DNA of 64,000 nt from Pseudomonadales bacterium (GTDB taxonomy: Bacteria > Pseudomonadota > Gammaproteobacteria > Pseudomonadales > Azotimanducaceae), in contig WLWP01000001.1 of assembly GCA_012103505.1 (NCBI GenBank), positions 186,001 through 250,000 of the forward strand, in the 5' to 3' direction. Below are positions 52,972 through 62,610 of the stretch, one piece after another. A program made the position numbers and the translations under genes. Position 1 is the first letter of the stretch. Every line of letters begins with the position of its first letter. The notes below the pieces were generated by a model that worked only from the letters and a program-made list of their open reading frames with translations, did no database searches and was not told where the DNA came from.

Positions 52972-53535
52972 CTATTCTTCGCCAGCAGTGTTTCCTGGCC
53001 ACTCACTCTCGAGTAAATCGAATGGTCCAGGACCTTCTTTGGCCAACCAAGAAGCGGTGCCGTCGTTTTGATGTGAAAAAGATCCGTAAACGAAGCTCAT
53101 CTTGCCCATTGCAGCCGGTACCATTGATGGTTGTTGACCGTTGGGCGGGTCATAGATGATTGAAGTGCGATACTCACCGTTGACTGTCGACACTTCCGAG
53201 CCAGGGTCAATCCAGAAACCGTTATAACCACCGACACCGCCCGCTCCGAACGTATTGTTGCCGTCGCCACCTTTTTTAGGCGCGCCGCGATCGGCTGAAG
53301 ATTCTCGTTCGGTCAAAACAGCGAAACGCTTTTGGATTTCGCCGAGGATGAATTTTGCTTCATCAGCGCTCATGAATTGTTTGTCCCCGAATTCCTTTGG
53401 ACGGTTCAAAGGTGTCAAGGTCCCAGTATCGTATACGCCTGACAAATCGGGTTTACCATCGGCAGTGCGTTTTATCTCAGCGACCGCGGTAAGAGGTAAT
53501 AAGGCTATCATGCATAGCAATATCGATTTACGCAT
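52972..53535 (-). CDS. Short 'PD-x-x-G' secreted protein, truncated relative to its family
   Basis: The 187-residue product has a signal peptide ending AVA-E and then TADGKPDLSGVYDTGTLTPL, with RTSIIYDPPNGQQPSMVPAA in the middle, as in the N-terminal half of the 'PD-x-x-G-x-W' family. It lacks the RWEGDTLVV block that its paralogues at 16594 and 17462 share, and stops before that point. Either it is a shorter subfamily or a degraded copy. GGAG precedes the ATG at 53535. The frame is intact, so it is not called a pseudogene. Confidence 0.65.
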   Translation of the reverse strand: MRKSILLCMIALLPLTAVAEIKRTADGKPDLSGVYDTGTLTPLNRPKEFGDKQFMSADEAKFILGEIQKRFAVLTERESSADRGAPKKGGDGNNTFGAGGVGGYNGFWIDPGSEVSTVNGEYRTSIIYDPPNGQQPSMVPAAMGKMSFVYGSFSHQNDGTASWLAKEGPGPFDLLESEWPGNTAGEE

Positions 53536-53644
53536 GTTTATCTCCAAAAGGTGAATCGCGAAGATTAACATTGCGATAGAAGCGTTGGGAAAGGAAAATG
53601 GGGTCGGAATGTGGGAATGCGTCAAATGAACGGGGAGAAACGTT

Positions 53645-55369
53645 ATGTATGACCTGAAGATTATTAATGCTCGAATTGTGGACGGCAGTGGTGCGGACTC
53701 CTTTATGGGTGAGCTGGCTGTGCTTGAAGGGCGGATCGCAGCAATCGAACGATCACCTGGTCATATTGATGGCGCTGCGAGTGAGGTCATAGATGCCCAG
53801 GGTCTCGTGCTGAGCCCGGGGTTTGTTGATGTCCACACCCATTACGATGCGCAGGTTTTTTGGGATAAAACGGTGAGCCCATCTTGTTATCACGGTGTGA
53901 CCACGATCTTTGGTGGGCACTGCGGGTTTTCTATTGCGCCTCTTAATGCAGAAGCTGCTCCCTATCTATTGAACATGCTTGCTCGAGTCGAAGGTATGCC
54001 GGTTGCTAGTTTGCAAGAAGGGGTACCTTGGGATTGGCGTTCGTTTGCCGACTTTCTTGGCAAACTAGACGGCAATCTTGGCGTCAACGCCGGTTTTATG
54101 GCGGGACACAGCGCCATAAGACGGGTGGTTATGGGTGAGCGTGCAGTGGGGCAGAAAGCAACCGACGAAGAGCTCGAAAAAATGAAGGCGCTTCTGGCCC
54201 AATGTTTAAGCGAAGGCGCCATGGGATTTTCGTCAACCATCGCTATTACTCACAACGACGCTGATGGCCAGCCGGTGCCTTCGCGGCATGCCTCGCGTGA
54301 AGAACTTGTGGGTCTTGCTGGAGTCTGCAAGGATCACGAAGGTACCTCGTTGGAGTTCTTGCCTGCGGTTGGCGAGTTTTCTGAAGACGTCATCGATTTG
54401 ATGGTCGATCTGACGACGGCTGCGCAACGACCGCTCAATTGGAACGCCTTGTCAGCCGGTAATCCCGCTGTCATGGAAAATCAACTTTCAGCATCGGATC
54501 GCGCCTTGGAGCGGGGTGGTGATATCCGTGCGCTGACGATTCCACAGCCGATATCCATACGTATCAATCTGTACACCGGATTTGTATTTGATGCTTTGGA
54601 AGGTTGGGCGGACATTTTCGAACTGCCTATCGATGAGCGAATAGAACGCTTCAAAGATCCTGCTGAGCGTAAACGGCTGGATGAGTCAGCCAACTCGGGA
54701 GGCGCGTTTAGAGGCTTGGCTCGCTGGTCTAAGATGAAAGTGCATGCGACCTTCTTAGAGAAGAACAAATCTTTCGAAGGCAAAACCTTAGCCGAAATCG
54801 GAGAAGAACTCGGCAAAACGCCTTTCGATGCGATGTTGGATCTCGCCGTTGAAGAGGGTCTACGTACGTTTTTCATGCCGATTAGTGGCGACACTGATCC
54901 TGCGCTATGGGCCGTGCGAGCCGAACTGTGGCGGGATGAACGCACAGTCATAGGCGCATCAGATGCTGGTGCTCACTTGGACATGATTGATACGTTTGCG
55001 TTTTCTTCGCAAGTCCTCGGACGTGGGGTACGCGAATTTAATGTCGTCGGTTTGGAGGAGGCGGTACATCAACTCACGCAGGTACCTGCTGAGCTTTTTG
55101 GTTTAAAAGAGCGCGGTGTCCTAGAGGCAGGTTGGTTTGCAGATCTTGTCATCTTCGACCCAGAGGAGGTCGGCGCTGGAGAAGTCTATATGCGCCAGGA
55201 CTTGCCTGCGGACGAACCGAGAATCTATGCCGATGCGTTTGGGGTTCGTGATGTGTTTGTCAACGGCGAGCAGATCATTGCGGGTGGTGCCCATACTGGG
55301 CGCTTGCCGGGATTAGCGTTGCGCTCAGGTCGTGACACAGATACACCGACGATGCGGACAGCGAGTTAA
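53645..55369 (+). CDS. N-acyl-D-amino-acid deacylase family amidohydrolase
   Basis: The 574-residue cytoplasmic enzyme has FVDVHTHYDAQVFWDK with the H-x-H pair, then GGHCGFSIAPL, where the Cys matches the bridging Cys of D-aminoacylase, and VIGASDAGAHLDM with the catalytic Asp. It removes acyl groups from N-acyl-D-amino acids or related compounds. GGGGAG precedes the ATG. It converges on YejE with four bases between, and its position near a peptide importer suggests use of imported D-amino-acid peptides. Confidence 0.86.
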   Translation: MYDLKIINARIVDGSGADSFMGELAVLEGRIAAIERSPGHIDGAASEVIDAQGLVLSPGFVDVHTHYDAQVFWDKTVSPSCYHGVTTIFGGHCGFSIAPLNAEAAPYLLNMLARVEGMPVASLQEGVPWDWRSFADFLGKLDGNLGVNAGFMAGHSAIRRVVMGERAVGQKATDEELEKMKALLAQCLSEGAMGFSSTIAITHNDADGQPVPSRHASREELVGLAGVCKDHEGTSLEFLPAVGEFSEDVIDLMVDLTTAAQRPLNWNALSAGNPAVMENQLSASDRALERGGDIRALTIPQPISIRINLYTGFVFDALEGWADIFELPIDERIERFKDPAERKRLDESANSGGAFRGLARWSKMKVHATFLEKNKSFEGKTLAEIGEELGKTPFDAMLDLAVEEGLRTFFMPISGDTDPALWAVRAELWRDERTVIGASDAGAHLDMIDTFAFSSQVLGRGVREFNVVGLEEAVHQLTQVPAELFGLKERGVLEAGWFADLVIFDPEEVGAGEVYMRQDLPADEPRIYADAFGVRDVFVNGEQIIAGGAHTGRLPGLALRSGRDTDTPTMRTAS

Positions 55370-55373
55370 GCCC

Positions 55374-56402
55374 CTAGACCTGATTGTCGCTTAACTTTCG
55401 GGGATCAAAGGCGTCGCGTACTGCTTCGCCGACGAAGATCAGTAGCGTTAACATTGTTCCCAGTGTTAGAAACACTGTTATGCCGATCCAAGGCGCATGT
55501 AAATTAGCTTTCGCTTGGGCTAGCAAATGTCCGAGCGAAGGCGAACCGAACGGTAAGCCAAAGTTCAAAAAATCGAGCGCGGTCAGCGTTGTGATCGAAC
55601 CGTTTAGCAAGAAGGGAACATAGGTCAGCGCCGCGACCGCGGCATTTGGCAAAACGTGGCGTCGCATGATCACCAAATTGGATGTTCCGAGTGCGCGTGC
55701 GGCACGAACGAATTCTAAATTCCTGGCTCTGAGAAACTCCGCGCGCACGACACCAACCAGAGCCATCCAACTAAAAAAGATCAGGATGATGAGCAAGATG
55801 TAGACGTTTGGTTCCATCAAGCTCGCCAGGATAATGAGCACGAAGAGGATCGGTAAGCCTGACCAAATTTCCACGATGCGTTGGCCGACGAGATCGATCT
55901 TGCCACCAAAGTAACCTTGTACAGCACCGACTGTTACACCGATCAGCGAGGCAAATAGCGTGAGTGATAGACCAAACAGAACAGATAGACGAAAGCCATA
56001 GATGAGTTTGGCCACGATATCCGAAGCAAGCGCGTCCGTACCAAGCAGGTGACGAGCGCTTGGGGGTGCCGGTGCTGGTTGGCCGAGCTCCCAGTCTACT
56101 GTGTCGTGGCTAAACCTGATTGGCGGCCATATAGCCCAGCCTTCGTCCTGTATCTTGGCCAAGATATACGGGTCGCGAAAGTCCACTGAAAGCTCAAGAT
56201 CGCCGCCGAGATCTGTCTCTAGATAGTCGACCCAAACTGGGAAATAGAGCCTGTCTTGGTAATCCATGACGATTGGTTTGTCGTTGGCGATAAATTCTGC
56301 GAACAGACTGATGACAAAAAGGACCGTGAAAGCGAATAGCGAATAGTAGCCGCGGCGGTTATTGCGAAAATTTTGCAGACGTCTTTTGTTTAACGGACTC
56401 AT
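55374..56402 (-). CDS. yejE: Microcin C/peptide ABC transporter permease YejE
   Basis: The 342-residue permease starts in the YejE style (NFRNNRRGYYSLFAFTVLFV), has a periplasmic insert with DYQDRLYFPVWVDY, then five helices of the DppC type and RAARALGTSNLVIMRRHVLP as the EAA loop. It forms the channel with YejB. Its ATG overlaps the YejB stop (ATGA). No yejF ATPase gene follows; the next gene is convergent. Confidence 0.93.
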   Translation of the reverse strand: MSPLNKRRLQNFRNNRRGYYSLFAFTVLFVISLFAEFIANDKPIVMDYQDRLYFPVWVDYLETDLGGDLELSVDFRDPYILAKIQDEGWAIWPPIRFSHDTVDWELGQPAPAPPSARHLLGTDALASDIVAKLIYGFRLSVLFGLSLTLFASLIGVTVGAVQGYFGGKIDLVGQRIVEIWSGLPILFVLIILASLMEPNVYILLIILIFFSWMALVGVVRAEFLRARNLEFVRAARALGTSNLVIMRRHVLPNAAVAALTYVPFLLNGSITTLTALDFLNFGLPFGSPSLGHLLAQAKANLHAPWIGITVFLTLGTMLTLLIFVGEAVRDAFDPRKLSDNQV

Positions 56403-57466
56403 GTTTCGCGCGATTCGAAATCGATCCTCGGATCAACCATTACATACACCAAATCACCGATTAGCTGCATGATCAAACCGATCAGCGTAAAGACGAAGAG
56501 GGTGCCAAAAAGAATGGGATAGTCACGTTTGATGACTGCGTCGTAGCCTAGCAGGCCGATACCATCGAGTGAGAAGATGACTTCGATTAACAACGATCCA
56601 GTAAAAAGAATGCCGACAAAAGCCGCGGGAAAACCAGCTATCACAATGAGCATGGCGTTGCGGAATACGTGACCGTACATGACCCGAGCTTCCGTTAAAC
56701 CTTTTGCACGCGCGGTTAACACGAACTGTTTGTTGATCTCTTCTAGGAAAGAGTTTTTCGTCAGCATAGTAAGCGTGGCGAAGCCACCGATTGTGAGCGC
56801 GGTAACTGGCAGCGCCAAATGCCAGGCATAGTCTTTGATTTGACCCCACCAACTCAGCTCAGAAAAACTACTTGAGGTAAGCCCGCGCAGCGGAAACCAA
56901 CCTAAATAGGAACCACCTGCAAAGATAACAACTAACATGACGGCGAACATGAAGCCAGGGATCGCGTAGGCTAAGAAGATTGCGGCGCTCGTCCAAAGGT
57001 CAAAGCGTGAACCATCGCGTACGGCTTTGCGTATGCCTAAAGGAACAGAGATGAGGTAGATCGCCAAGAGCGACCAAAGTCCGAGTGAAATTGAAACCGG
57101 TAAGCGTTCCACAACGAGATCGAATACCGGCCGGTCTTGGAAGTATGAGCGACCGAAATCCAAGGTTAGATAGTCAAGCACCATCGCAAAAAAACGTTCG
57201 TGGGCTGGCTTGTCAAACCCGAACTGTTTTTCGAGTTGTTTGATGAAATCTGGATCCACGCCCTGAGAGCCTTGGTAACTGCTGCTCGAGCTTGCACTAC
57301 CGCCTGAGACAGACGCGGTGGTTGAAATATTGGCGCCACTGGCCTGTGCAAGGATTTGTTCAACAGGACCGCCAGGCGCGAACTGAACGATGATGAAGTT
57401 GATCAGTAAAATACCCAGGAGGGTAGGCAGAATGAGCAAAAAGCGCCTGAGGATGTACCTCCCCAT
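56399..57466 (-). CDS. yejB: Microcin C/peptide ABC transporter permease YejB
   Basis: The 355-residue permease has the DppB fold (MGRYILRRFLLILPTLLGIL), a YejB-type Ser/Gly-rich loop near residues 40-67, and ARAKGLTEARVMYGHVFRNA as the EAA loop. It pairs with YejE. Its start overlaps the YejA stop by one base, so the three genes are coupled. Confidence 0.93.
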   Translation of the reverse strand: MGRYILRRFLLILPTLLGILLINFIIVQFAPGGPVEQILAQASGANISTTASVSGGSASSSSSYQGSQGVDPDFIKQLEKQFGFDKPAHERFFAMVLDYLTLDFGRSYFQDRPVFDLVVERLPVSISLGLWSLLAIYLISVPLGIRKAVRDGSRFDLWTSAAIFLAYAIPGFMFAVMLVVIFAGGSYLGWFPLRGLTSSSFSELSWWGQIKDYAWHLALPVTALTIGGFATLTMLTKNSFLEEINKQFVLTARAKGLTEARVMYGHVFRNAMLIVIAGFPAAFVGILFTGSLLIEVIFSLDGIGLLGYDAVIKRDYPILFGTLFVFTLIGLIMQLIGDLVYVMVDPRIDFESRET

Positions 57467-59397
57467 TAACGGGCACCAGTTTCTGACGTGGTGTCGAGCT
57501 CGGCTCCGCTCGCGGCTGCCTTGCGCTCATCCCACCACCAGGTGTCGACATCCATTCGGCGTTTCATAGGTCCGATCGGCATACGCCCAAATTTGTCCCA
57601 ATAGACAACGGGGCGCTTGGTCCGGGATCGACCTGTGACATAGTAGAAATTCCACATCATGACCCGATCTAGAGCTCGAGTGGCGGCATAGAAATCTCTC
57701 TTGTTCCGTGCTGTGAATACTTTTTGTACCAGGAAGTCGACAGCCGGATCGCGAATGTTGGCATAGTTTTCGCCGTAGTCTTGATCTGCGGAGGCAGTGG
57801 TAAAACGATTCATCAAGGCGAGCCCGGGTGTGTTGTCTGCGATGAACCAGTAGCAGCCGCCGTCGAACTCTCCAGAGCGCATCCGGAACAACCAGTTTGA
57901 AACTTCCAGAGCACGCACTGACGCATCGATGCCGATGCGCTGCAAATTCTTGACGTATGGTTGGAAGTGAGTGGCTTGGCTCGGTGACAAACCAATGAGG
58001 CGGACGACGAAAGGTTCGCCAGTTTTCGCATTGACCAGGGTGCCGTCCTCGAGCTGCCATCCTGCAGCCGCGAGCAGTTCTATGGCTCGACGAACGTTGT
58101 CCCGGTGCCACCCTTTGCCCGCGTGCGGTGGGCGGCTAAAAGGCTGCGTGAAAACGCGTTCAGGGACTTGGTCTCGGAAAGGTTCCAGTAACTTCAGTTC
58201 GTCTTCTGAGGGCAAGCCTTGATGGCCCATGGGTGAATTTAGGAAGAATGATGAGGCATAGTCCCAGTAGCCATGTTCGAGGGTATCGTTGGTCCATTCG
58301 AAGTCATACATTAACCACAGTGCTTCGCGCACGCGTATGTCCTTGAAGCGTTCCCGATCTTGGTTCCAAAGGATTGGCCACCACATCAGACCCGGTAGCC
58401 CCATCTGTTGCATCTCTTTCTTGACCGCACCTCTAAGTGCCGCAGGAAAGTCGTATTCAATTGCCCATGACTTAGGATTGGTTTCTTCTCTGACATCGAT
58501 GACGTTGCTTTTTAAGGCCTCAAAACGAGAATTGGTGTCGCGGAAATAATCCCAGCGGATGTAGTCAAAGTTGTAGCGTCCGCGATTTGGCGGCAAGTCT
58601 TTAGCCCACCAATTCTTGACGCGTTCCCAGCGGATATACGAGCCGATTTGATAATCAGCAGGCTTGTATGGGCCGCTACCTAGGGGTGGCTGTGGGGTAA
58701 TGTCATTGATGTCGCGGTCCTGCCAATAGTGTTTAGGCAGTATGGGTAAGTTGCCGAGAGCCAAAGGCGTGACTGGATTGTTCCAATGGTCGGGTGCCAC
58801 CCAAATACGGATTTCATCCTCGTCGATCACTTCAATTGAATCCAGCCGCGAGATCGCCATTCGTGCTTCGATGCGCAGCGCTTCCCGATAAACGTTGAAG
58901 GTGAATACGAAGTCTTCGACAGTAATTGGCTCGCCGTCGTGCCAATAAGCATTGGGACGCAATTTGTATTGGATCCATTTACCATTTGGTGCATAGGCGA
59001 CACCCTCACACAGGTTGCAGTAAAAGGACGCGGGTTCGTCTTCTGCTGAGACAAACAATCGGTCGTACAGGAGCATCTCGTGCCCCCACAAGTAGACACC
59101 GTTCTGTGGTCTGCCTTTGTAGGTAGCGGAGTTAAAGGTGTCCCAAGTGCCAAGCTCGCTTAAACGCAGTTCGCCAGTTTTGGGTGCATTGGGATTTGTG
59201 TAGTCAAAGTGCTCAAACCCGGAAGGGTATTTCAGGTCAGAAATATAGGCGTAGCCGTGCTGATATTGAACATCGCTTTGGGCGGGCGGTACTTTTTCGA
59301 ACGTCGCAGCCGCGGCGAAATTTGACACAGCAACGAGTAGTCCGAGAGTCGCTACTAGACCCTGCGCGATCTGTGTTATGCCCATGAAATGATGCAT
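57466..59397 (-). CDS. yejA: Peptide/microcin C-type solute-binding protein YejA
   Basis: The 643-residue family 5 periplasmic binding protein has a signal peptide ending FAAAA, then DVQYQHGYAYISDLKYPSGF and YDRLFVSAEDEPASFYCNLC, characteristic of YejA. It binds peptides or microcin C-like compounds for YejBE. AGGAG precedes the ATG at 59397; an internal ATG eleven bases on would give a shorter leader. It is divergent from the aldehyde oxidoreductase operon. Confidence 0.92.
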   Translation of the reverse strand: MHHFMGITQIAQGLVATLGLLVAVSNFAAAATFEKVPPAQSDVQYQHGYAYISDLKYPSGFEHFDYTNPNAPKTGELRLSELGTWDTFNSATYKGRPQNGVYLWGHEMLLYDRLFVSAEDEPASFYCNLCEGVAYAPNGKWIQYKLRPNAYWHDGEPITVEDFVFTFNVYREALRIEARMAISRLDSIEVIDEDEIRIWVAPDHWNNPVTPLALGNLPILPKHYWQDRDINDITPQPPLGSGPYKPADYQIGSYIRWERVKNWWAKDLPPNRGRYNFDYIRWDYFRDTNSRFEALKSNVIDVREETNPKSWAIEYDFPAALRGAVKKEMQQMGLPGLMWWPILWNQDRERFKDIRVREALWLMYDFEWTNDTLEHGYWDYASSFFLNSPMGHQGLPSEDELKLLEPFRDQVPERVFTQPFSRPPHAGKGWHRDNVRRAIELLAAAGWQLEDGTLVNAKTGEPFVVRLIGLSPSQATHFQPYVKNLQRIGIDASVRALEVSNWLFRMRSGEFDGGCYWFIADNTPGLALMNRFTTASADQDYGENYANIRDPAVDFLVQKVFTARNKRDFYAATRALDRVMMWNFYYVTGRSRTKRPVVYWDKFGRMPIGPMKRRMDVDTWWWDERKAAASGAELDTTSETGAR

Positions 59398-59541
59398 GTT
59401 TTTTTGCTCCTTATCTTTGAGGCTACCGAAATCCTCTCAGCATGACACCTCTTAGGTTGCGTGCTGGTTGCTAGATCCGCTTGATCATTGCCAACGGTTG
59501 GATGATGATTGAGCGGCAAAAGTGTAAGTGGGGGAGCGTCT

Positions 59542-60186
59542 ATGCAAGTTGAAACTTTCGATCCGGAATCTACGCAAGCGATGACGGATGTCTCGCGTGG
59601 TGGTTTGTCACGCCGGGAGCTAATAAAGAGTGTTATCGCGTCTGGTGCCGTGGTCTCAGCAGGCACCTTGTTGGTTGGCTGTGGACCCAGCGGTGAAACG
59701 CCTGTTCAAGCCGGTGGGGTTGAACGACTGATTTCTCTCAACGTGAACGGCAAAGTTCGACGGGTTGACGTTCTGCCACAGGAAACGTTGGCGCAGACTC
59801 TGCGCTACAGGCTGGGGCTGACTGGCACCAAGCTTGGCTGCGATCGAGGTGAGTGTGGTGCGTGTACGATCTTGATCGACGATGTGCCGATCTACAGCTG
59901 TTCGACGCTGACACATAGTGTTAAAGGACGCGGAGTCACGACAGTCGAAGGTCTTCAGGCTGCTGATGGCACTCTGCACCCCGTGCAACAGGCATTCGTG
60001 GATGAGCTCAGTCCGCAATGTGGCTACTGTACACCGGGACAGATTATGTCCGCAGTTGCGCTTTTGAAAACGAATTCCAATCCGACACGTGAAGAAGCCC
60101 GACAGGCACTGTCTGGCAATCTCTGTCGTTGTGGTGCTTACGACCACTATCTCAATGGCGTCATGCGCGCCGCACAGGAGGCCTAA
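59542..60186 (+). CDS. PaoA-like 2Fe-2S subunit of periplasmic aldehyde oxidoreductase, Tat lipoprotein
   Basis: The 214-residue subunit has a Tat leader (GLSRRELIKSVIA) that also ends in lipobox L-V-G-C (Cys47), so it may be lipid-anchored. The plant-type cluster uses Cys100, Cys105, Cys108 and Cys120; the second 2Fe-2S domain has Cys160, Cys163, Cys195 and Cys197. E. coli PaoA is the known counterpart and exports the folded complex. GGGGGAG precedes the ATG. The molybdenum subunit starts five bases after its stop. Confidence 0.9.
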   Translation: MQVETFDPESTQAMTDVSRGGLSRRELIKSVIASGAVVSAGTLLVGCGPSGETPVQAGGVERLISLNVNGKVRRVDVLPQETLAQTLRYRLGLTGTKLGCDRGECGACTILIDDVPIYSCSTLTHSVKGRGVTTVEGLQAADGTLHPVQQAFVDELSPQCGYCTPGQIMSAVALLKTNSNPTREEARQALSGNLCRCGAYDHYLNGVMRAAQEA

Positions 60187-60190
60187 AGAA

Positions 60191-62602
60191 ATGGCTTATA
60201 AACTCCTCGGTAAAGATTTCACCCCACCAGATATCACTGCGAAGGTGACAGGGCGGGCAAAATACAGCGAAGACTTTCGCGTTGAAGGGATGGTTTATGC
60301 ACGCTTGTTAACCAGCCCGATGCCACACGCTAAAGTTGTCAATATAGACGCATCTGCGGCACTGGCCATGAAAGGTGTCTATGGTGTTTTGACGGCAGAC
60401 GATGTCCCCGCACAGCCAATACCCAACAAGTCTATCCTTACAAACGAACCAATGTATGTGGGCGAACCGATCCTGGCGGTTGCTGCCGAGACAGATCAGC
60501 TGTGTATGGATGCGATTGATGCGATCAAAGTTGAGCTAGAACCGCTCGACTTTACGGTAGATCCCTTGCAGAGCTTGTACCCAGGTGGTCCCAATGCGCG
60601 TAGTGACGGCAACATCGCTGGTCGCAAGCAGGGTGCACCCTACGTTAAAGAGACAAAATGGTCTGCCCGGGACTTCGCTTCCGCAGAGGAGGGCCAGTTA
60701 CCGATGGGACCGGCTGAAGATGAATGGCTATACGGTGATCTAGAAGTTGGTTTTGACGACTCAGAATACGTATTCGATGAGTCATTTATCACTCAAGGTC
60801 TCTCCCACCATGCGTTAGAACCACGGTCGTGCCTTTCTTATTGGCAAAATGGCAAGTGCTTCGTGCACGGTTCCAGTCAGAGCCAATCGTTTGTCATGCC
60901 TGGACTAGCGGCCTACGTCGGCGTGGAAATGAAAGATCTGGTCTTTATCGCTGAGTTCTGTGGTGGCGGCTTTGGCGCTAAAGGTGTCGCCTACACAGAA
61001 ATGGCGATTCCTGCCTTCATGTCCAAGAAGATCAATCGCCCGGTAATGCTCCGTATCAGCCGCGCTGAAGAATACGGACTTGGCTGCGCTCGTCCTGGTT
61101 TCCAGGGTCGGCTGAAAATGGGTTTTGCTAAAGACGGCCGAGTGAAGGCTTGTGATCTATACATTATCCAAGAGAATGGCCCGGATACGGGCATGAATGA
61201 CTACATGTCAGCAGCAGATGCATTGTCGCTGGTGTACACGCCAGAAAATATGCGGTTCCGGGGTATCCCGGTATCTACTAACACGCCGCCGCGAGTGCCG
61301 CAGCGGGGACCTGGCCAAAATCAGATCGCGTGTGTGGTTGAGCCGCTTCTCGACAAGGCTGCTACCGCCTTAGGGATTAGCCGGTTAGATATTCGCACGG
61401 TCAACACACCGGACAACGCGACGTTGTACGGCCCGCGCAAGGGCAAAGTGACAAGTGCGTACTTGAAAGAAGCGTATTTAAAAGGCGCTGAAGACTTTGG
61501 TTGGGAAGAACGACTTAAACTTTCAGGCCAACGTAACGGCAGCAAAGTGATCGGAATTGGCTTGGGTTCTGCCTACCACAGTGCCGGATATAGCGGTTTC
61601 GATGGACTGGTTGTTATCACCCCTGAAGGCAAACTCAATATCCATAACGGAGTCGGCAATCTAGGCACCTATTCGCATACTTCAACCGCGCGAGTCGCCG
61701 CTGAGGTTTTGAAGATGGAATGGGATGACTGCACGGTTCTGCGTGGCGACAGTAGGAAACACTTGCCTTGGAACTTAGCTCAATTTGGTTCCAACACCTC
61801 CTACACAATGACCCGAACCAACTATGTTGCTGCCGTAGATGCGGTCAATAAGTTGAAGCAAATAGCTGCCACTGATCTTGGTGGTGCGCCCGAAGACTAT
61901 GACATCGACGGTAAGAATGTTTTCGCAACAGCGGATGCCAGCAAAAGTATGTCGTACGCCCAGGCAGCGCAGCGCGCGGTGGAACTGGGGGGAGCGTTGA
62001 GTGGCCAAGAAGCGCCAGAAGATCTAAACCCAATGACGAAAGCGTCTGTCGCCGGGGTGGCGGGATCAGGGCTCGTTGGCGTGGCCAAAGATACCCTCGC
62101 TCAAGAAGGTACAGTGCCTGCGTTTGCCGTCGGGTTTATGCAGGTCGAAGTCGATCTTGAGACTGGCAAATACGAGGTCACTGACTACACGGGTGTCGCA
62201 GATTGCGGCACGGTGCTGCATCCGCAGGGTCTGGCACAACAGATTAAGGGTGGTGCCGTTGACGGTATCGGCTTGGCTGGCTACGAACGTCATGTCTACG
62301 ATCCGCAAAATGGGTTGCCCGCTTGCGTTGGTTTGAACGCGAGTAAGTTGCCCACAATTCTGGATGTACCCTCGACAATGAATGCCTCCGCAGTTGAGAT
62401 TGCGGATCCAATGAATCCAGTCGGCGCCCGAGGCATTGGCGAGCCAGTTCAAGGTTGTGCTGCGGCAGCACTTCTTAGCGCGTTGTCAGATGCGCTTGGC
62501 GGACATTACTTCAATCGCGTTCCAGTGATGCCGGACATGATCGTGAACGCAAGTATGGGGCGTGAGCAGAGCCACAATCCATTGCAAGTTAATACCTTTT
62601 AG
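60191..62602 (+). CDS. PaoC-like molybdopterin subunit of aldehyde oxidoreductase
   Basis: The 803-residue subunit of the xanthine oxidase family has CGGGFGAKGVAYTE, where molybdopterin binds, QGLSHHALEPRSCLSYWQ, and GARGIGEPVQGCAA near the C-terminus with the catalytic Glu. It hydroxylates aldehydes to acids, or N-heterocycles, at a molybdenum centre. The cytosine-dinucleotide form of the cofactor is expected from PaoC but cannot be read here. It lacks its own export signal and would be carried by the Tat leader of the 2Fe-2S subunit. AGGAGG precedes the ATG. Confidence 0.9.
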   Translation: MAYKLLGKDFTPPDITAKVTGRAKYSEDFRVEGMVYARLLTSPMPHAKVVNIDASAALAMKGVYGVLTADDVPAQPIPNKSILTNEPMYVGEPILAVAAETDQLCMDAIDAIKVELEPLDFTVDPLQSLYPGGPNARSDGNIAGRKQGAPYVKETKWSARDFASAEEGQLPMGPAEDEWLYGDLEVGFDDSEYVFDESFITQGLSHHALEPRSCLSYWQNGKCFVHGSSQSQSFVMPGLAAYVGVEMKDLVFIAEFCGGGFGAKGVAYTEMAIPAFMSKKINRPVMLRISRAEEYGLGCARPGFQGRLKMGFAKDGRVKACDLYIIQENGPDTGMNDYMSAADALSLVYTPENMRFRGIPVSTNTPPRVPQRGPGQNQIACVVEPLLDKAATALGISRLDIRTVNTPDNATLYGPRKGKVTSAYLKEAYLKGAEDFGWEERLKLSGQRNGSKVIGIGLGSAYHSAGYSGFDGLVVITPEGKLNIHNGVGNLGTYSHTSTARVAAEVLKMEWDDCTVLRGDSRKHLPWNLAQFGSNTSYTMTRTNYVAAVDAVNKLKQIAATDLGGAPEDYDIDGKNVFATADASKSMSYAQAAQRAVELGGALSGQEAPEDLNPMTKASVAGVAGSGLVGVAKDTLAQEGTVPAFAVGFMQVEVDLETGKYEVTDYTGVADCGTVLHPQGLAQQIKGGAVDGIGLAGYERHVYDPQNGLPACVGLNASKLPTILDVPSTMNASAVEIADPMNPVGARGIGEPVQGCAAAALLSALSDALGGHYFNRVPVMPDMIVNASMGREQSHNPLQVNTF

Positions 62603-62610
62603 GAGGGATC

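Noticed and set aside
52972..53535. Pseudogene call for the short 'PD-x-x-G' gene
   Set aside because: The frame is uninterrupted, with a good signal peptide and ribosome site, so a short functional form is as likely.
55365..55395. Inverted repeat GTTAAGC/GCTTAAC between convergent genes
   Set aside because: The arms are only seven bases with a 17-base loop and no clear T-run, so I did not call a terminator.
59491..59501. CCAACGGTTGG palindrome in the yejA/oxidoreductase gap
   Set aside because: Eleven bases are too short to claim an operator without comparison.
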